Positions 26,024 to 35,295 of a DNA stretch of 64,000 nt are shown here, piece after piece. The number at the start of each line of letters is the position of its first letter. The stretch's first letter is position 1. Source of the stretch: Vibrio quintilis (GTDB lineage: Bacteria > Pseudomonadota > Gammaproteobacteria > Enterobacterales > Vibrionaceae); NCBI RefSeq assembly GCF_024529975.1, contig NZ_AP024898.1:1-64000 (forward strand), given 5' to 3'. The notes below the pieces were generated by a model. It was not told the origin of the DNA, did not search any database, and worked only from the letters and a program-made list of their open reading frames with translations. The position numbers were made by a program, and so were the translations under genes.

Positions 26024-27034
26024 TCAGGTTGGTTGAGAGGATGGTAAAATGGAGTTTCGGTGGATGATTCTGCCCGTGAATTCAATCTGATTCGGAGACA
26101 TCTGATTTTGTGCCAGTTTTAAAGCCAGATGAATTGCACTCTCTGTCATTTCTTCTATCGGAATACTGACCGTTGTTAATGGCGGAAAAGCATATTGTGA
26201 TATTGGCGAATTATCTATGCCCGCAATTGACATATGCTCCGGGACACCAATTCCTTTTTCAGTCAGCGCTTTCAGGCTGCCTACAGCCATTTCATCACTA
26301 CATGCGAGAATCGCTGTAAATTTTACCGGGCGATGAAGCAGGTCCTTACACGCCTGATAACCTTCCATAAAATGATTGTGCCCTGATTCTGTCAATGCCG
26401 GATCAAACGGAATCCCAAACTCCGCTAATGCCTGTCTGTATCCCTGTAGTCTGGCTATGCCCGTATGAGTTTTCAATTCTCCGGTAATACACGCAATTTG
26501 CCTGTGCCCCATCTGAAGTAAATAAGAGGTAATCATATAAGCTGCACCGGCCTGATCGAAAGTGATGCAGGGTAAAGCAGGATTCGAAAACTGGCGGTTT
26601 ATCGTGACGATAGGGATCTGAATTCTGTGGGTGAGCTCGGTTAACATCTTTTCCGGCATGTGGCGACTATACAAGATAATCGCATCACAGCAACGGTCAC
26701 TCAGCAGTAAAATCGATTCTTTCTCCATCACCGGATCATTATGTCCGTCGGTGACAATTAACTGCTTTTCATAATGCTCAGACGAGCTGGCAGCCTGTTT
26801 GAGCAGTGAACCGTAATAAGCGCCTTCAAACTCCGGAACTACCAGACCAACAGTGTTGGTTTTACGGGTTATTAATGCTCTGGCTACTGAGCTGGGCCTG
26901 TAATCTAAAGCATTTACAGCTGAGATTACTTTTTGTCGGGTCGCATCAGAGACTTGTCCTGTATTGTTTAAAACACGTGAGACAGTGGCTTTTGATACAC
27001 CGGCAGCTTTACATACATCAGCGATAGTTGTCAT
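26024..27034 (-). CDS. LacI/GalR-family repressor (AscG-like), copy 1
   Basis: 336 residues. The N-terminal LacI helix-turn-helix (TTIADVCKAAGVSKATVSRV, residues 2-21) with its hinge helix (PSSVARAL) is followed by a periplasmic-binding-protein-like sugar-sensing domain. It is similar to E. coli AscG and GalR, for example RCCDAIILYSRHMPEKML. GGAG lies 4 bp before the ATG at 27034, which is preferred over an ATG at 27088. A LacI-type palindrome 110 bp upstream suggests autoregulation. No sugar-use genes are adjacent, so the regulated target is unknown. Confidence 0.86.
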   Translation of the reverse strand: MTTIADVCKAAGVSKATVSRVLNNTGQVSDATRQKVISAVNALDYRPSSVARALITRKTNTVGLVVPEFEGAYYGSLLKQAASSSEHYEKQLIVTDGHNDPVMEKESILLLSDRCCDAIILYSRHMPEKMLTELTHRIQIPIVTINRQFSNPALPCITFDQAGAAYMITSYLLQMGHRQIACITGELKTHTGIARLQGYRQALAEFGIPFDPALTESGHNHFMEGYQACKDLLHRPVKFTAILACSDEMAVGSLKALTEKGIGVPEHMSIAGIDNSPISQYAFPPLTTVSIPIEEMTESAIHLALKLAQNQMSPNQIEFTGRIIHRNSILPSSQPT

Positions 27035-27142
27035 AAAACTCCAGTTATTCGATTGTCTTAGAGGGTGCTGGTTAGCCTGAATTCCCAAGAAAAGGAAGTC
27101 TTTTGCCTCTTTGTTATGGATATTTCAATAGTAGCAATAATT

Positions 27143-27156
27143 TGGAACCGGTTACA
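27143..27156. promoter_or_regulatory. LacI/AscG-type operator palindrome
   Basis: TGGAACCGGTTACA is symmetric except for one base pair and resembles the AscG/GalR-family operator TGAAACCGGTTTCA. It is located upstream of repressor copy 1. Confidence 0.55.
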
Positions 27157-27197
27157 ATTTGTTGCCTTAAATTTGAATCAGGTTTGAATTTTTATGA

Positions 27198-27235
27198 ATA
27201 CCCAAGCAACCTGCATCTTCAGGTTGCTTGGGTAT
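27198..27235. repeat. Collapsed MITE copy, 38-bp perfect hairpin
   Basis: ATACCCAAGCAACCTG and CAGGTTGCTTGGGTAT pair perfectly over 16 bp around CATCTT. It is the smallest copy of the repeat family and lies between the two tandem repressor genes, where it could end transcripts in either direction. Confidence 0.8.
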
Positions 27236-27337
27236 ATCTTTTGAATGGAGCCTGATTCAAAGGCTGTTATAAGCAGCCAGTTAACATTGATTAATGATAT
27301 TTTTATTCATATTTACGCGTCATATTCAGTTGTTAAA

Positions 27338-28354
27338 CTATAACAGGCTTGCACAGGGAATCCCGGTAGATTCACGGGCCTCCAGCATTCCTGAATATTC
27401 ATAGTGATGAGAATTCAGGGTGTTTTTTTCTGACAGACTGACCGCCAGATTGACGGCATCGGCAGTTAATTTTTCTACAGGAAGAGAAACGGTCGATAAA
27501 CTTGGAATTGCATAAGAGGCGGCAGGCTCATTATCGATGCCGATAACTGAAATATCTCCCGGAACGGAGATATTGTTGTCGTGTAATGCCCGGATAGCGC
27601 CAATCGCCATATTGTCATTACAACAAAAGAGAGCCGTAAATTGCGCATCTTGCTCCAGAAGCCGGAGTGCTGCCGAGTAACCACTGGGGAGGGTGCTGTT
27701 TCCCTGAACGATCAGCTCTTCCTGAACAGGAATGTTTCTGAGATTCAGGCATTGTTTATAGGCCTGAAGCCGCAGTTGACCGGTTTGACTGCTGAGCGGT
27801 GTTGCAATACATGCGATTTGCTGATGCCCCAAATCTAATAAATGGTTCACCGCAATTTGAGCGAGTTGTTGCTGATTAAATCCAAAACTGAAAAGCAGTT
27901 CTTCTTCGAGGCAACGGTTCAGCACAACCAGCGGAATCTGCAATTCTTGCTGGGCTGTTGCTAATTGTGTTTCTGTCAGGTGCCGGCTGTAAACAATAAT
28001 TGCATCACAGCGTTGAGCAGAAAGAGAATGAAGTGCTTCGATCTCGCCACTCATATTATCGTGGCTATCCATCACAAACAGTTTTTTGCGTTTGAGCTGG
28101 AGTATCTGAGCTGTTTTCTTCAGAACCGAGCCAAAGTAGTTATTTGCAAAATGAGGCAGAATCAGACCAATTGAGTTTGATGTGTTGGTTGCCAGTGCCT
28201 GAGCCAGCAGGTTGGGTTGATAACCCAATTGCTCCATGATGGAGAGAACATGCTGCCGGGTTTCTTCCTTGACTTGTCCGCTATGATTAATGACCCGGGA
28301 AACCGTTGCCTTGGATACTCCGGCTGCTTTACAAACATCATTAATCGTAGCCAT
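27338..28354 (-). CDS. LacI/GalR-family repressor (AscG-like), copy 2
   Basis: A 338-residue paralogue of the gene downstream of it. The HTH reads ATINDVCKAAGVSKATVSRV at residues 2-21, followed by the PNLLAQAL hinge and a sugar-binding-like domain (SAQRCDAIIVYSRHL, CCNDNMAIGAIRAL). The two repressors share domain order and many motifs and probably arose by tandem duplication, with divergence in the effector domain. No operator like that of copy 1 was seen before this gene. The start is the only ATG at the conserved MATI position. Confidence 0.86.
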   Translation of the reverse strand: MATINDVCKAAGVSKATVSRVINHSGQVKEETRQHVLSIMEQLGYQPNLLAQALATNTSNSIGLILPHFANNYFGSVLKKTAQILQLKRKKLFVMDSHDNMSGEIEALHSLSAQRCDAIIVYSRHLTETQLATAQQELQIPLVVLNRCLEEELLFSFGFNQQQLAQIAVNHLLDLGHQQIACIATPLSSQTGQLRLQAYKQCLNLRNIPVQEELIVQGNSTLPSGYSAALRLLEQDAQFTALFCCNDNMAIGAIRALHDNNISVPGDISVIGIDNEPAASYAIPSLSTVSLPVEKLTADAVNLAVSLSEKNTLNSHHYEYSGMLEARESTGIPCASLL

Positions 28355-28463
28355 TTGATTCCTCTTTCATTTTTTCTGAATTCCAACCAAAGCCATCTTA
28401 TCCAATTTATATGAAAGATGTTAATACTCTCTGCTCAAATTGCGGAGCAGAGAGTATTATTTT

Positions 28464-30473
28464 TTATCGCCCGGTCAACTTTGAAATGGTCTGAATATTT
28501 TGATCGATGTGCGATAATTCTCCCTGTACGGAATCAATTTCATTGATGCTTGCCTGAATACTGCCGGAAGCTTCCTGAGAAAGGGATAACATTTTGCTCA
28601 TTTCATCGTTGAGATCAGATGATGATTCTTTCACATGCTCCATGATTTCAACGGTGGTTGAAATAACTTCTTTAATCGAGTCAATTGAAGAGTGAAGGCT
28701 ACTGATTGTGTCTCCGGTGGAGCTCAGGCTCTCCTGAGTACTCTGCGATAAATTCCTGACTTCGTCGGCCACAACTGCAAACCCTCTTCCCTGTTCTCCG
28801 GCCCGGGCGGCTTCTATTGCTGCATTGAGCGCTAAAAGGTTTGTTTTTTCTGCAATACCATCAATCACATCCAGAATATCCTGAATTTTATTTGAATTGT
28901 TTTTCAGGGTTTCAACATAGTTTTGAAGTTTATGGCTGTGTTGTGTCTGCTCCCTGACTTTAGCGGACATTGAAATGAAGCGCTGCTGAACGGTTTGTGT
29001 CGCTTCTGAAGTACTGTTAGCAAATAACGCAATGTCTTTTAGGTTACTCAGTAAATGGTCCAGCAGATCTTTATACTGAATCAGGTAATGAATATTTTTT
29101 TCCTGTAAGGAAACCGTTTTACGCAGGCTTTGTAGCTCTGTCTCTATAAAGTAGCTTTTGTAGTTACCATAATAGAGTGGGAAGTTTTCAGCATGTTCAT
29201 CATAGAAACTATCCGTTTCGTTCAATTTGTAGAAACCAAGTGCCGTTAACGTTTCATTTTGATGTACACCAAGCATTTCCCCGAAGCTGCTAAAGCCAGC
29301 AACCGCCGGTATTTGATCAAAGTTATGAACTGCCGCAAGAGACGCGCTGTTATTCAGACGACGCAAAATGCAGTCATTTGCAATCATTGCAATCGGATTC
29401 CCCGGTTTGCCCCGTTGAAAAGAGGCATAATCCTGTTGTAACGCCTGATTGAAGTCTTTGGCTTTCACCAGATATATTTCATCGCCAAATGTAAAATCAC
29501 AGAAGAAGTTAATATGGCCGGTATCAATATCAATACTTGCAATTGAACGGATATAGATTTGTCCGCCAATTTTCACACCAAAACTATATTTGTTTAATTT
29601 GTCCCCTAATGCCTCTGGCTGACAATGGAAGTGCTCGCACAACATTTCTACCGGGGTTTTTAACGTCATCCGGTTTTCATCAAGCAGCGTTCTGACCGTC
29701 CGGGTTTCTGCATCTGCTTCTGCAACAGTGAAAGATGTCGATGTCGGTTCAAAATTATGTGTTTTTAAAATGCCGTAACGGATAGATGGCGCCAGTTTAA
29801 CAAATATAACCGTGGCACAGTTCGGAGCTATCTGACCATTGATTGCAATATCAGCCCGGGAGAAGTCCATTTTTCCCCCGGCTGAGCCCCCGATGAAATA
29901 GCATGGGAGTCTTTCCGACTGGTAGAGAGCTTTGACAAAAAAGTTTTCTGAAGCGGATATGCCATCGAAAAATGTCAGGGCAAGCGTATCAAGGTAATTG
30001 ATGGAGAAAGGGAGCTGAACTTTTTGAATTTCCCGTTTGATTTTCTCAACACGCTCATCTTTACCAAGTTTGATCTGCCCGGCTTTAATATCTTCACAAA
30101 ACAGAGGTATTTGTGCGATAGCTACATCGGGAAACAGGCGGGAGCTGAAACTCTGTAAGACGATATTATCCCATTCGCCTTGTGTCTCGTGGTACAGACC
30201 GTCAGGTTTTCCGCCTAATTCTCCGGCAGTCATAATTGAGACAACATGTTTTGAAAAAGGCATTGCCTCTTTGAGTTGCCGGGAAACTTTATCAAAGTCA
30301 AGGTGAGGTGACACAAATGCCAGAACAAGAGATGTTGAATCATCTTCAAAGCTCATTTCCCTGAGTTTATCTGATGCGATTTCTCTGCTGCGAATCACTT
30401 TAACTTTGACATAAGTTTCTTGTTGTTGTGAAGATGATATACTTTTCTTTTTTGGGCGGAAAAGGCTCAACAT
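28464..30473 (-). CDS. Soluble methyl-accepting chemotaxis protein with FIST sensor
   Basis: 669 residues with no membrane segment. FIST_N (about 45-230; [34 protein letters not shown]) and FIST_C (about 240-400; [20 protein letters not shown]) are followed by a coiled coil. The MCP signalling domain (about 470-669) contains the hairpin tip sequence [20 protein letters not shown] and [21 protein letters not shown] domains are predicted small-ligand sensors. The protein should therefore report a cytoplasmic signal to CheA. The start has AGGA 3 bp before the ATG. There are no adjacent che genes. Confidence 0.9.
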   Translation of the reverse strand: MLSLFRPKKKSISSSQQQETYVKVKVIRSREIASDKLREMSFEDDSTSLVLAFVSPHLDFDKVSRQLKEAMPFSKHVVSIMTAGELGGKPDGLYHETQGEWDNIVLQSFSSRLFPDVAIAQIPLFCEDIKAGQIKLGKDERVEKIKREIQKVQLPFSINYLDTLALTFFDGISASENFFVKALYQSERLPCYFIGGSAGGKMDFSRADIAINGQIAPNCATVIFVKLAPSIRYGILKTHNFEPTSTSFTVAEADAETRTVRTLLDENRMTLKTPVEMLCEHFHCQPEALGDKLNKYSFGVKIGGQIYIRSIASIDIDTGHINFFCDFTFGDEIYLVKAKDFNQALQQDYASFQRGKPGNPIAMIANDCILRRLNNSASLAAVHNFDQIPAVAGFSSFGEMLGVHQNETLTALGFYKLNETDSFYDEHAENFPLYYGNYKSYFIETELQSLRKTVSLQEKNIHYLIQYKDLLDHLLSNLKDIALFANSTSEATQTVQQRFISMSAKVREQTQHSHKLQNYVETLKNNSNKIQDILDVIDGIAEKTNLLALNAAIEAARAGEQGRGFAVVADEVRNLSQSTQESLSSTGDTISSLHSSIDSIKEVISTTVEIMEHVKESSSDLNDEMSKMLSLSQEASGSIQASINEIDSVQGELSHIDQNIQTISKLTGR

Positions 30474-31432
30474 AAATCCTCTTTATTCATATTTCTTCCA
30501 GATGTAATCGATTATATTTACTTTTCAGCCATACTTTCATATTTCTGAACGCTGGCTTTCTGTTATTGGGAATAAGCGGTCATACTTCCTTTATCTAAAT
30601 AACAGCCCCGGTGTATCCAGATTTTTCGGGGGAAGCTCTTATTATCCTATCTTTTTAGATATAACACTTTATCACTGATTGCCAGTGTTTTAGTCATATT
30701 TTAGAAATTGAGATATAGCCGGATGTAATTATACATAAGGTTGAATATCAAGATGTAGTGGCCTGATCAAATTATTATATTTAATTTTATATAGTAAAAA
30801 TGGGATTTTAAGAAAAAATAATGAAAAAACGGCGTTGTTGATTTGATTGTCATTAATGTTAAGCATACTCACAAAAAAATTAATATCCCTGATTTGTGTG
30901 GGGTTTATTCGTGTTTGAGTTTGATGGAGACTTATTTCATGAAAATGAAATAAATGTCAACAATAAGGATGATGAAATGAATACATGAAATTTTGGGTGG
31001 ATATCACAAATACTCCAAATAGATTTAATTTGTCGAATTAACAGACATCAATCAACGCACATTTCTCAACAACCAAAACGAGCATTATGTCAATTTATGG
31101 TCAATTTTCTCTCGTTTGGCGGTATAAAATGTTGAGTTTCTGCTGAATTATAGTGTTTTTTGTGACTTTGTTTCCTTGGTGGGGTGGTTTTATTGATATA
31201 TATATTTTTAGTGTTTTGGCACTAGATTATTTTGTCAATATAGGGGAAAATCGTTTCCAGAAAGCTAATCGGGCAAATTGTTGCTCGATTCAGGCAATAA
31301 ATTGCCTGAGTGGTTAAAAAATACTCTAAAAATTAGCTCAAATAAAAAGAAAATATTAGGAATTCAATAGTATGGTGAATATTTGATTAAGTATTCGCCA
31401 TATTTGGATTCACTAACAACGATGAGGCGAAT
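30474..31432. other. Long non-coding region upstream of the T6SS cluster
   Basis: About 960 AT-rich bases without a convincing gene. It holds a perfect 9-bp stem TTATTTCAT / ATGAAATAA with a GAAA tetraloop (30932-30953), two adjacent hairpins at 31268-31309, and a hairpin over the first start codon (31392-31433). Such length and structure suit a regulated leader or a small RNA, but no promoter could be assigned with confidence. Confidence 0.5.
31268..31309 (+). other. Two adjacent hairpins in the T6SS leader
   Basis: ATCGGGCAA / TTGCTCGAT (one wobble, 4-nt loop, 31268-31289) is followed immediately by TCAGGCAAT / ATTGCCTGA (perfect 9 bp, 2-base centre, 31290-31309). Both contain GCAA/TTGC cores. 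Confidence 0.5.
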
Positions 31433-31433
31433 A
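31392..31433 (+). promoter_or_regulatory. Inverted repeat masking the PAAR gene ribosome binding site
   Basis: TATTCGCC (31392-31399) pairs perfectly with GGCGAATA (31426-31433). The right arm includes part of the Shine-Dalgarno GAGG and the first base of the ATG. A further CCATAT/ATATGG pairing is possible across the start codon. The mRNA could therefore fold so that translation of the first T6SS gene is blocked. Confidence 0.5.
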
Positions 31434-31717
31434 TGGGAAATGGAATAGTTGTCGGCCATATAGGGACCGACCATGCTGGGTTTCCGCCAACACCGGTACT
31501 TGCTGGTTCTGGCACCGTAAAATACGATGGTATTCCTGCAGCTCGTAAAGGTGATCCACTGGCTCCGCACGCAAAACCTAAACACCCCCCTCACGGACGA
31601 TCAATTTCTGGTGGTTCAAGTACAGTCATGATTGATGGCAAACCAGCTGCAAGAGTTGGAGATGCTGTAAGTTGTGGTGGTTCTTTGAAAGGTGGTAGTA
31701 GTGTCAATATTGGCTAA
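31433..31717 (+). CDS. T6SS PAAR spike-tip protein
   Basis: A 94-residue single-domain PAAR protein with repeats of the type GIPAARKGDPLAPH and GKPAARVGDAVSCGG, the pattern that forms the sharpened cone on the VgrG spike and binds a metal ion through His and Cys. There is no C-terminal effector extension. It is the first gene of the T6SS cluster, as in the large V. cholerae cluster (VCA0105 position), and overlaps the next gene by 17 bp. Confidence 0.93.
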   Translation: MGNGIVVGHIGTDHAGFPPTPVLAGSGTVKYDGIPAARKGDPLAPHAKPKHPPHGRSISGGSSTVMIDGKPAARVGDAVSCGGSLKGGSSVNIG

Positions 31718-32963
31718 CAATGTCGGTATTTTATCTCGTGTAGCGTGCTTGGGAATTGCTTTTTCAATACAATCTTTTCCTCTTTTTGCTGCATCATTCA
31801 ATATACCTGACAAACTTATTCCTGATCCGGTCGCAGAAACGACGGAGTCAGTTAAAGCTAAAGCGACTGCTGAATTAGTTAAAGAAGTGAATCAGAATAA
31901 ATCTTTAACGAAAGATGCGGAAGAGAAGAAAGATGCCGGTAAAAAGGCTGATATCGCTGATATTAAAGACGCTGATGATGATTCGCAGAATGTAAAGATT
32001 ATTGTTGCGGATGAACAGACTTATGATTATGACATTGAGTCGATGACGCCTGAGCAGGCTTATAAAAAAGGTCGTCTTTTAAGAGCGCAGTTTAAAAACA
32101 GTGATGCGCGGGCTTATCTTCGGTATGCCGCGGATAAAAAACATGCTGATGCTGCTTATTTATACGCAGTAGAGCTGATGAAATATAATGCAACGGTCCG
32201 GACACCTGCTGAAGCCAGAGAATATATTGAGCTATCGGCGAAGTTAGGAAATTTGCATGCGATGAGATATCTCTATAGGCGTGGTGACTGGCTTCGTCCA
32301 AGAGATCGAAATACCTGGAAAAAACGTTATCATGATGGTTTGATTGCTTTTGCTGAGCGCAACCCTGCAGAAGCGACTTATTTGCTTTCTTTATTTTTCC
32401 AAAATAGTGTGCCGGATAAATCAGAGTATTATCTTCGTCGTTCAGTGAAATATAGCTATCCACTGGCGTTGATGGAAAAAGCACGCAGAGAGCAGGGAAG
32501 TGGTAGTCCCCAACGGAAATTTTCAACAGATGGTAGTCGTGATCCTGATGTATTACGTACCTATAAACAAGCTGCATCTGAAGGTTTTATTCCGGCAATT
32601 AAAGCATGTGTTGAGTTATATGAAGCCAGAGATGACTTTCAGGAAGCTTTCAGATGGCGTTTGAAAGCAATTGATGCCGGGGATTTAACATCGCTGTTTG
32701 CAGTTGCAAAGATATATTCTCATGAAGCTGCATCATACCGTTTTGTCGATAAGGATTTAATTAAAGCACGTGCTTTCTCTGAATTGTACCTGGATTTTGC
32801 CGGGGATGATCGCTTTACAAAATTACACCAAATGGTTGAGCAGTTTTTTGTCGATGTTACTGAACAATTAACGCCTCCGGAAATTACCGAGGCAAATGTT
32901 TTTGTGACTGGCTATAAAGAAAAAACATTATTTTACAATCACGATATTTATTGGGATTTGTAA
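31701..32963 (+). CDS. T6SS-linked Sel1-repeat secreted protein
   Basis: About 420 residues starting at a GTG inside the PAAR gene, with AAAGGTGG 6 bp before it. A hydrophobic N-terminus (ILSRVACLGIAFSIQSFPLF) acts as a signal peptide or anchor. A low-complexity Lys/Asp/Glu stretch (about 45-105) follows, and then Sel1/TPR-like helical repeats (AYLRYAADKKHADAAYLYAV, AREYIELSAKLGNLHAMRYL, AFRWRLKAIDAGDLTSLFAV). It occupies the position of VCA0106 in V. cholerae. The role is unknown; periplasmic adaptor, chaperone or regulator are possible. An in-frame GTG at 31692 is an alternative start. Confidence 0.75.
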   Translation: MSILANNVGILSRVACLGIAFSIQSFPLFAASFNIPDKLIPDPVAETTESVKAKATAELVKEVNQNKSLTKDAEEKKDAGKKADIADIKDADDDSQNVKIIVADEQTYDYDIESMTPEQAYKKGRLLRAQFKNSDARAYLRYAADKKHADAAYLYAVELMKYNATVRTPAEAREYIELSAKLGNLHAMRYLYRRGDWLRPRDRNTWKKRYHDGLIAFAERNPAEATYLLSLFFQNSVPDKSEYYLRRSVKYSYPLALMEKARREQGSGSPQRKFSTDGSRDPDVLRTYKQAASEGFIPAIKACVELYEARDDFQEAFRWRLKAIDAGDLTSLFAVAKIYSHEAASYRFVDKDLIKARAFSELYLDFAGDDRFTKLHQMVEQFFVDVTEQLTPPEITEANVFVTGYKEKTLFYNHDIYWDL

Positions 32964-33085
32964 TTTTTTTGAAATATTACGAGATTATTTAAATAGTATG
33001 TCTGGCTATCGTGTCTGTTGGGCACTTAATAAAAAATAATAAATGACAAAACAGATATATTACTATCATTTTTTTGTATTCGGGG

Positions 33086-33097
33086 ATATCCGGATAT
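33086..33097. other. 12-bp palindrome upstream of tssB
   Basis: ATATCCGGATAT is a perfect palindrome about 120 bp before the tssB start, in the 250-bp gap that separates the PAAR-Sel1 pair from the main T6SS operon. It could be an operator; no regulator is known. Confidence 0.3.
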
Positions 33098-33215
33098 TAC
33101 GGAGTGTCTTCATCTCATACTTATATTAATGAATAAAGTTTGTTTCATTGGTATTTTGATTGTGAGATGAAAATCGGTAAGCAACGACTATTGGCATAGG
33201 TATTGGAGACTTTTT

Positions 33216-33755
33216 ATGTCTAAAGAAGGTAGTGTCGCTCCCAAAGAGCGCATTAATATTAAATATGTTCCTGCAACCGGAGATCAACAAGCTGAGATAG
33301 AGCTTCCAATGAAGACCCTGGTCATTGGTGACTTTAAAGGTCATACAGAAGAAACTCAGATTGAAGATCGCCCGACAGTTTCAGTTGATAAAAATAATTT
33401 CGAATCAGTTATGCGTGAAAGTAACCTTTCAGTTAGCACTTCGGTGAAAAATAAACTGAATGGTGAAGAAGATTCAGACTTACCTGTTGAATTAAGCTTT
33501 AAGTCACTGTCTGATTTCGCTCCTGATTCGGTTGCATCCCAGGTACCTGAACTGAAAAAGTTAATTGAACTGCGTGAAGCGTTGGTTGCTTTGAAAGGCC
33601 CTCTGGGGAATATCCCTGCATTCAGAGAGCGTTTACAAGAGCTGATTGCATCAGGTGAATCGCGTGACAAGCTACTTGCTGAATTGAATATTATCAGCGG
33701 TGGTGAAGGTGAATCTGCTGAAGCTGAGTCAAAGCCGGAAGAACCTCAGGAATAA
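33216..33755 (+). CDS. tssB: T6SS contractile sheath small subunit TssB/VipA
   Basis: A 179-residue TssB/VipA. The IKYVPATGDQQAEIELPMKT N-terminus, the VIGDFKGH segment, and the central helix DFAPDSVASQVPELKKLIEL are family hallmarks. It assembles with TssC into the sheath that contracts to propel the Hcp tube. The acidic tail after residue 160 (GEGESAEAESKPEEPQE) is variable in the family. GGAG lies about 8 bp before the ATG. It probably starts the main structural operon. Confidence 0.96.
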   Translation: MSKEGSVAPKERINIKYVPATGDQQAEIELPMKTLVIGDFKGHTEETQIEDRPTVSVDKNNFESVMRESNLSVSTSVKNKLNGEEDSDLPVELSFKSLSDFAPDSVASQVPELKKLIELREALVALKGPLGNIPAFRERLQELIASGESRDKLLAELNIISGGEGESAEAESKPEEPQE

Positions 33756-33821
33756 TTGTCGACGTGATACATAAGGTATTTCGTTTAACATTTTTTATAC
33801 GTCAACTTAGGAATTTGATTG

Positions 33822-35294
33822 ATGTCTGCTACAGAAACGGTACTTGAACAATCGCAGGCCGGTGAAGCGAGCCTGCTTGATGAGATAATGGCGCAAACCC
33901 GCCTTGCTCCTGACGAAGAAGGCTATGACGTAGCCAAGAAGGGCGTTGCTGCGTTTATTGAGAATCTGATCGGTTCTAATCAGGAATCTGAGCCTGTAAA
34001 TAAATCTCTTGTCGACCAGATGTTGGTTGAATTAGATAAGAAAATCAGTGCTCAAATGGATGAAATCTTACACGATGAGCAGTTCCAGCAAATGGAATCT
34101 GCATGGCGTGGATTAAAACTGCTGATTGATCGTACGGATTTCAGAGAAAACAACAAAGTCGATATCATCCACGCGACTAAAGAAGAGTTGTTGGAAGATT
34201 TTGAATTTGCTCCGGAAACTTGCCAGTCAGGTTTGTATAAGCAAGTTTACTCTTCAGGATACGGTCAGTTTGGTGGTGAACCAACAGGTGTCATGATCGG
34301 TAATTATGCCTTTACGCCATCGACTCCGGATATGAAGTTACTTCAGTATATGGCTTCTCTGGGAGCAATGGCTCATGCGCCATTCCTGTCCAGTGTTGGT
34401 CCTGAGTTCTTCGGTATTGACTCATTTGAAGAGCTGCCAAATATCAAAGATGTGAAATCTATCTTTGAAAGCCCTAAATTTACCAAATGGCGTTCACTGC
34501 GAGAATCTGAAGATGCGCGCTATCTGGGTCTGACTGCGCCTCGCTTCCTGTTACGGGTGCCGTATGATCCAATTGAAAATCCAATTAAGACTTTCAATTA
34601 TCAGGAAAATGTTCGTGAATCTCATGAGCATTATTTGTGGGGTAACACTGCATTTGCACTAGGTACGCGTATCACAGACAGTTTTGCCAAGTACAGATGG
34701 TGTCCGAATATTATCGGCCCACAAAGTGGTGGTGCAGTTGAAGATCTGCCAGTCCACGTATTTGAGTCAATGGGTGCGTTGCAGGCGAAGATTCCTACAG
34801 AAGTTCTGATTACTGACCGTAAAGAATTTGAACTTGCCGAAGAAGGCTTTATTGCACTGACCATGCGTAAAGGTAGTGATAATGCTGCATTCTTCTCAGC
34901 GAACTCGATTCAAAAACCAAAAGTCTTCCCGAATACGAAGGAAGGTAAAGAAGCAGAGACTAACTACAAACTGGGTACTCAGCTTCCTTACATGATGATC
35001 ATCAACCGTCTTGCGCACTATATTAAAGTGCTGCAACGCGAACAGATTGGTTCATGGAAAGAAAGACAAGATCTTGAACGTGAATTGAACACCTGGATTA
35101 AACAGTATGTCGCTGATCAGGAAAACCCACCAGCAGACGTACGTAGCCGTCGTCCACTTCGAGCAGCGCGTATCGAAGTGACCGATGTAGAAGGCAATCC
35201 TGGTTGGTACCAAGTGTCTCTTGCAGTTCGTCCTCACTTTAAGTATATGGGTGCGAACTTTGAGTTGTCACTGGTAGGGCGTTTAGATCAGTAA
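33822..35294 (+). CDS. tssC: T6SS contractile sheath large subunit TssC/VipB
   Basis: A 490-residue TssC/VipB. Conserved segments include QMESAWRGLKLLIDRTDFRE, PEFFGIDSFEELPNI, RYLGLTAPRFLLRVPY and the C-terminal RPHFKYMGANFELSLVG. It is the outer sheath subunit and carries the ClpV-recognised assembly with TssB. The ATG at 33822 is preferred to the adjacent in-frame TTG. It lies 66 bp after tssB and 1 bp before tssE. Confidence 0.97.
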   Translation: MSATETVLEQSQAGEASLLDEIMAQTRLAPDEEGYDVAKKGVAAFIENLIGSNQESEPVNKSLVDQMLVELDKKISAQMDEILHDEQFQQMESAWRGLKLLIDRTDFRENNKVDIIHATKEELLEDFEFAPETCQSGLYKQVYSSGYGQFGGEPTGVMIGNYAFTPSTPDMKLLQYMASLGAMAHAPFLSSVGPEFFGIDSFEELPNIKDVKSIFESPKFTKWRSLRESEDARYLGLTAPRFLLRVPYDPIENPIKTFNYQENVRESHEHYLWGNTAFALGTRITDSFAKYRWCPNIIGPQSGGAVEDLPVHVFESMGALQAKIPTEVLITDRKEFELAEEGFIALTMRKGSDNAAFFSANSIQKPKVFPNTKEGKEAETNYKLGTQLPYMMIINRLAHYIKVLQREQIGSWKERQDLERELNTWIKQYVADQENPPADVRSRRPLRAARIEVTDVEGNPGWYQVSLAVRPHFKYMGANFELSLVGRLDQ

Positions 35295-35295
35295 T

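Noticed and set aside
31220-31245. TTTTGGCACTAGATTATTTTG as a sigma-54 promoter before the T6SS
   Set aside because: The TGGCAC half is perfect, but the -12 element lacks the GC dinucleotide at the required spacing.
32092-32577. 161-codon minus-strand frame inside the Sel1-repeat gene
   Set aside because: The plus-strand frame has a clear signal peptide and repeats; the antisense frame shows no domain and no start signal.
33190-33210. TTGGCATAGGTATTGGAG before tssB as a -24/-12 promoter
   Set aside because: The -12 GC is replaced by GG, and it is only about 10 bp from the start codon, overlapping the ribosome binding site.
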